DNA from: Cyanobacteriota bacterium
GTDB taxonomy: Bacteria > Cyanobacteriota > Cyanobacteriia > SKYG9
NCBI GenBank assembly: GCA_025054735.1
Contig: JANWZG010000027.1
Location: 1 to 16,018 of the forward strand
DNA: 16,018 nucleotides
Direction of reading: 5' to 3'
Positions 13,751 to 16,018 of the stretch are shown one piece after another. The notes under the pieces were generated by a model. That model saw only the letters and a program-made list of their open reading frames with translations, had not been told where the DNA came from and did not search any database. Made by a program: the position numbers and the translations under genes. Numbering within the stretch: position 1 is the first letter of the stretch; every line of letters begins with the position of its first letter.

Positions 13751-14023
13751 CTACTGAGCAACTGTCTCAGCTACAGGATATACGCTGACCTTTTTGCCAC
13801 TTTTGCCACGTCGCTCAAAGGTCACCACCCCATCGATTAAAGCAAACAATGTATCGTCATTGCCACGACCAACGTTTTGACCGGGGTGAAAGTGGGTTCC
13901 TCGTTGCCGCACCAAAATATTGCCTGCACGAACAACTTGTCCCCCATATCGCTTTACCCCTAGCCGCTGGGCATTGGAGTCGCGACCATTACGAGTACTA
14001 CCGGTACCTTTCTTGTGAGCCAT
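13751..14023 (-). CDS. rpmA: Ribosomal protein L27 (bL27)
   Basis: L27 reaches into the peptidyl-transferase centre of the 50S subunit with its N-terminal arm. The 90-residue protein is full length: MAHKKGTGSTRNGRDSNAQR at the N-terminus, RYGGQVVRAGNILVRQRGT (25-43), and HFHPGQNVGRGNDDTLFALI (44-63). It begins directly with MAHKKG, without the cleavable leader found in some Firmicutes. The ATG follows GGGAGGA. It lies 73 bases after rplU, the usual bacterial rplU-rpmA pair. Confidence 0.98.
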   Translation of the reverse strand: MAHKKGTGSTRNGRDSNAQRLGVKRYGGQVVRAGNILVRQRGTHFHPGQNVGRGNDDTLFALIDGVVTFERRGKSGKKVSVYPVAETVAQ

Positions 14024-14096
14024 GCTGTCCTCCCGTATGTCCTAACCAATCACTCTCAATCACTCGTGTTGTTACTGCTACTCACTGCATTTTAGA

Positions 14097-14666
14097 CTAG
14101 TCAGCCGTTGTTTCGCTGGTTTCAGAGACATCAGCAATCTCATCTGATGCAGCATCCGTTGCTGACGTATCTGCTACCTCAACAACCACGTCACTCTCGA
14201 CCACTGCTCCGCTGGGTACTTCGGTCGGAGTTACGTTAGGTTCTGCTGGCATGGGTTCTGCCACATTCTCAGGTACCACCTCCACAGCGGCTACTTCAGC
14301 ACCAACTGTCTGTGATGATTCATTACCGTTGCTCTCGGCGATCGTCTCACCGTTTAGTGAAATCGTGTTGATCATCAAGCGAGTTAGCTCTTGGCGATGT
14401 CCCTGCTTCTTACGAGTCTTCTTCTTGGGACGCATCTTGTAAACCAAAACTTTGCGTCCACGCAACTGCCGCAGAACTGTAGCTTCCACGGTCGCTCCTT
14501 GAACGTAGGGTTGTCCAATTTGCACCGTACCATTGGTGTTGATAAACAGCACCTTGTCGATTGTTACATCAGCGTCAACTTCGTCAGGTAGGCGCTCAAC
14601 GTCATAGAATCGCCCTGGTTCTACCCAGATTTGCTTGCCACCCGTTTCAATAATTGCGTATGCCAT
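14097..14666 (-). CDS. rplU: Ribosomal protein L21 (bL21) with long acidic C-terminal tail
   Basis: L21 binds 23S rRNA in the 50S subunit. Residues 1-106 are the normal protein: MAYAIIETGGKQIWVEPGRF, IGQPYVQGATVEATVL, KMRPKKKTRKKQGHRQELT (78-96) and ISLNG near the end. Bacterial L21 usually stops there, at about 103 residues. Here a further 83 residues (107-189) follow, rich in Glu, Val, Ala, Thr and Ser, with 14 Glu and 6 Asp but no Lys or Arg. The frame is continuous and the tail ends 73 bases before rpmA, so it looks like true coding sequence, not a missed stop. Its role is unknown. AGGAGA lies 7-12 bases before the ATG. Confidence 0.96.
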   Translation of the reverse strand: MAYAIIETGGKQIWVEPGRFYDVERLPDEVDADVTIDKVLFINTNGTVQIGQPYVQGATVEATVLRQLRGRKVLVYKMRPKKKTRKKQGHRQELTRLMINTISLNGETIAESNGNESSQTVGAEVAAVEVVPENVAEPMPAEPNVTPTEVPSGAVVESDVVVEVADTSATDAASDEIADVSETSETTAD

Positions 14667-14802
14667 GCTTGTCTCCTAGGAAATTGCCGTACAGGTCAAC
14701 ATACGGTTAGTCACTATGCCTAAGCAAATAGACCTGAAACCCTGTTGTTAATACCTGATCCGAGCAGTCAATAACCGCCAAAAATTTGACAGCCGATCTA
14801 CC

Positions 14803-14831
14803 ATTTTTGCTACGAATGCAGCTCTTGTCAA
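14803..14831 (-). promoter_or_regulatory. Candidate promoter for rplU-rpmA
   Basis: On the minus strand TTGACA (14826-14831) is followed after 17 bases by AAAAAT (14803-14808). The -35 is perfect and the -10 weak. It lies about 140 bases before the rplU ATG. A small inverted repeat CCGTA/TACGG (14687-14706) lies in the leader close to the ribosome-binding site. Confidence 0.3.
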
Positions 14832-14859
14832 GTGAACTGTTGAAGTAGTAGCTCAAGAG

Positions 14860-16002
14860 TTATGCTAGCGCTAGTAGCGCCACAACCCGATCGTCGGTGC
14901 GCAAGGGTTCAAAAGCAGGCTCCGTTCTGGCTAACTCTCGGTACTTGTCGGCACCTAGCTGAATCGCTTGGGAAAGACTGGCAATAGCACCCTCATAGTC
15001 TCCTTGAGCAGCTTGACAGCAAGCTTTATTGAACCAAGGCTTGGGCTGCTCAGGTCGGATTTGCAGTGCCCGATCGTAGGCAATAATCGCTGCCTCCCAC
15101 TGTTGCAGTTTACGGTAAGCTGAAGCTTGGCCAAAGTGGGCCTCGTAGGAATCAGGCTTGAGCGTGATGGCTTCATTGTAGGCTTCAATGGCCTCTTCAT
15201 ACTGCTGGGAAATCAGCAACACTGATGCCTCCCCAAACCAAGCTTCATAAAACTCTGGATTCAGTTGTAGCGCCTTTTCATAGGAAAGAATCGCTTCATC
15301 GTAGCGTCCCTCAAAAAAGAAGGCATTACCCTGCTTCACGTAATCACCCGCAGAAAACGACAGTTGCGGAATTACAGATTTCAGGCTCTCCAAGATAGCG
15401 GTCAACCTGCCAATTTTAGGCTGAACATCCGGGGGCAGGGGGTCTTGTGGTGAGTCTGGTAACAACTTGGTGAGTTCTTGGATAGTGTCATCCTTGACAG
15501 CCTGTGCGTCTGCTACCATGGCCTGTAGTTGTGACGTAGCTTGAGACTTCAGTCCCTCAACTTCTTTTTTTGCAGCATCTATGTTGCGATTCATCCCATC
15601 TAGAGATGCTTGGGCATCGGCAACCATCTGATTAAACTGTTCTAGCGAGAGTTGTTTCAAGCTTTCAATCTGCTGCACTGAAATATCACGCTGGCGTTTG
15701 ACCTCTTCAGTAATTTCTTTTTCAATCTGTTCTCGCACTTGAGTGACCAACTCACTAATGACGCTACGCCGCAGAAGCCATACACCTACTGCGATCGCGA
15801 TAGGCACGGCTGTCAACAGGGTGAGCAAGATATTGAGAATCGTGGCAAAGTGGTCAAATGCTCGGTCTACTTCTAGTTCGACGCGATCGCGCAACAGGCC
15901 ACTACCCGTGAGGGCATTATCGACGGCCTTCCGAATTTGCTGTTCGACCCGGAGCTGGCTGAGTTCCACCTGTTCAGCAGTAACCATTGGTGGCTGAGTC
16001 AC
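14860..16002 (-). CDS. Membrane-anchored coiled-coil and TPR protein, function unknown
   Basis: The visible protein has about 380 residues. A charged N-terminal helix region is followed by one transmembrane segment at about residues 53-77. A long charged helical region, probably coiled coil, covers about 82-180, with a near-repeat QMVADAQ / AMVADAQ at 125-131 and 161-167. After a proline-rich linker (183-194) come four tandem TPR units at about 217-250, 251-284, 285-318 and 319-352, with the typical W/Y-G-A and A-x-x-x-Y-D-x-A-L-x-L-x-P pattern. TPRs usually bind other proteins, so this is probably a membrane-bound scaffold; no enzyme motif is seen. The start is uncertain: GTG 16002 and ATG 15987 are both possible, and the frame remains open to the window edge, so the true start may lie outside. 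Confidence 0.85.
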   Translation of the reverse strand: MTQPPMVTAEQVELSQLRVEQQIRKAVDNALTGSGLLRDRVELEVDRAFDHFATILNILLTLLTAVPIAIAVGVWLLRRSVISELVTQVREQIEKEITEEVKRQRDISVQQIESLKQLSLEQFNQMVADAQASLDGMNRNIDAAKKEVEGLKSQATSQLQAMVADAQAVKDDTIQELTKLLPDSPQDPLPPDVQPKIGRLTAILESLKSVIPQLSFSAGDYVKQGNAFFFEGRYDEAILSYEKALQLNPEFYEAWFGEASVLLISQQYEEAIEAYNEAITLKPDSYEAHFGQASAYRKLQQWEAAIIAYDRALQIRPEQPKPWFNKACCQAAQGDYEGAIASLSQAIQLGADKYRELARTEPAFEPLRTDDRVVALLALA

Positions 16003-16018
16003 ACTATCACTGGCGCTA

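Noticed and set aside
1..16018. CRISPR array, insertion sequence, prophage or defence island
   Set aside because: No spaced direct repeats of CRISPR type, transposase, integrase or nuclease-methylase pair was seen; the tandem repeats present are short and lack spacers.

Overview
The window is chromosomal DNA from a cyanobacterium. The evidence is a psaK gene for photosystem I, cyanobacterial forms of SecE, NusG, L10, L12 and L21, a class I fructose-1,6-bisphosphatase without the chloroplast regulatory cysteines, and at least seven copies of the HIP1 octamer GCGATCGC (1290, 6898, 8836, 10942, 11158, 15791, 15883). No species can be named from the sequence alone. There is no insertion sequence, tRNA, rRNA, CRISPR array or prophage gene. 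It is mostly a housekeeping region with some lineage-specific genes between conserved blocks.

Left part (1-4501): the 3' end of a gene that may encode an SbcD-like nuclease; a ~650-residue membrane protein of unknown function with a duplicated internal segment; a Dps-family ferritin with an unusually long Ser/Thr/Ala/Lys-rich tail; and, convergent to it, an alpha/beta hydrolase that resembles the pheophytinase/chlorophyll dephytylase group.

Centre (5010-8538): the conserved run secE-nusG-rplK-rplA-rplJ-rplL (protein export, transcription elongation, ribosomal stalk). rplJ is preceded by a recognisable L10-leader RNA with a terminator hairpin. The L10 C-terminus carries four 11-residue repeats, which fits four L12 dimers per stalk. 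A strong hairpin separates rplK from rplA, and a terminator-like hairpin follows rplL.

Right of centre (8937-10555, plus strand): a Gpt-like phosphoribosyltransferase and a formylglycine-generating-enzyme-like (SUMF1-fold) protein that lacks one of the two catalytic cysteines. A perfect 24-bp tandem duplication lies over its ribosome-binding region.

Right part (16018-10584, minus strand): a membrane-anchored coiled-coil/TPR protein, then rplU-rpmA (L21 with an 83-residue acidic tail, L27), psaK, lepB, class I fbp and a HAD-IIB phosphatase. fbp and the phosphatase are 16 bases apart and probably co-transcribed.

No clear new multi-gene system is present. The points most worth a second look are the modified tails and repeats of otherwise standard proteins (Dps, L21, L10), the SUMF1-like protein with a C-terminus like that of retroelement-diversified proteins, the internally duplicated membrane protein, and several exact short tandem duplications at or near gene starts.
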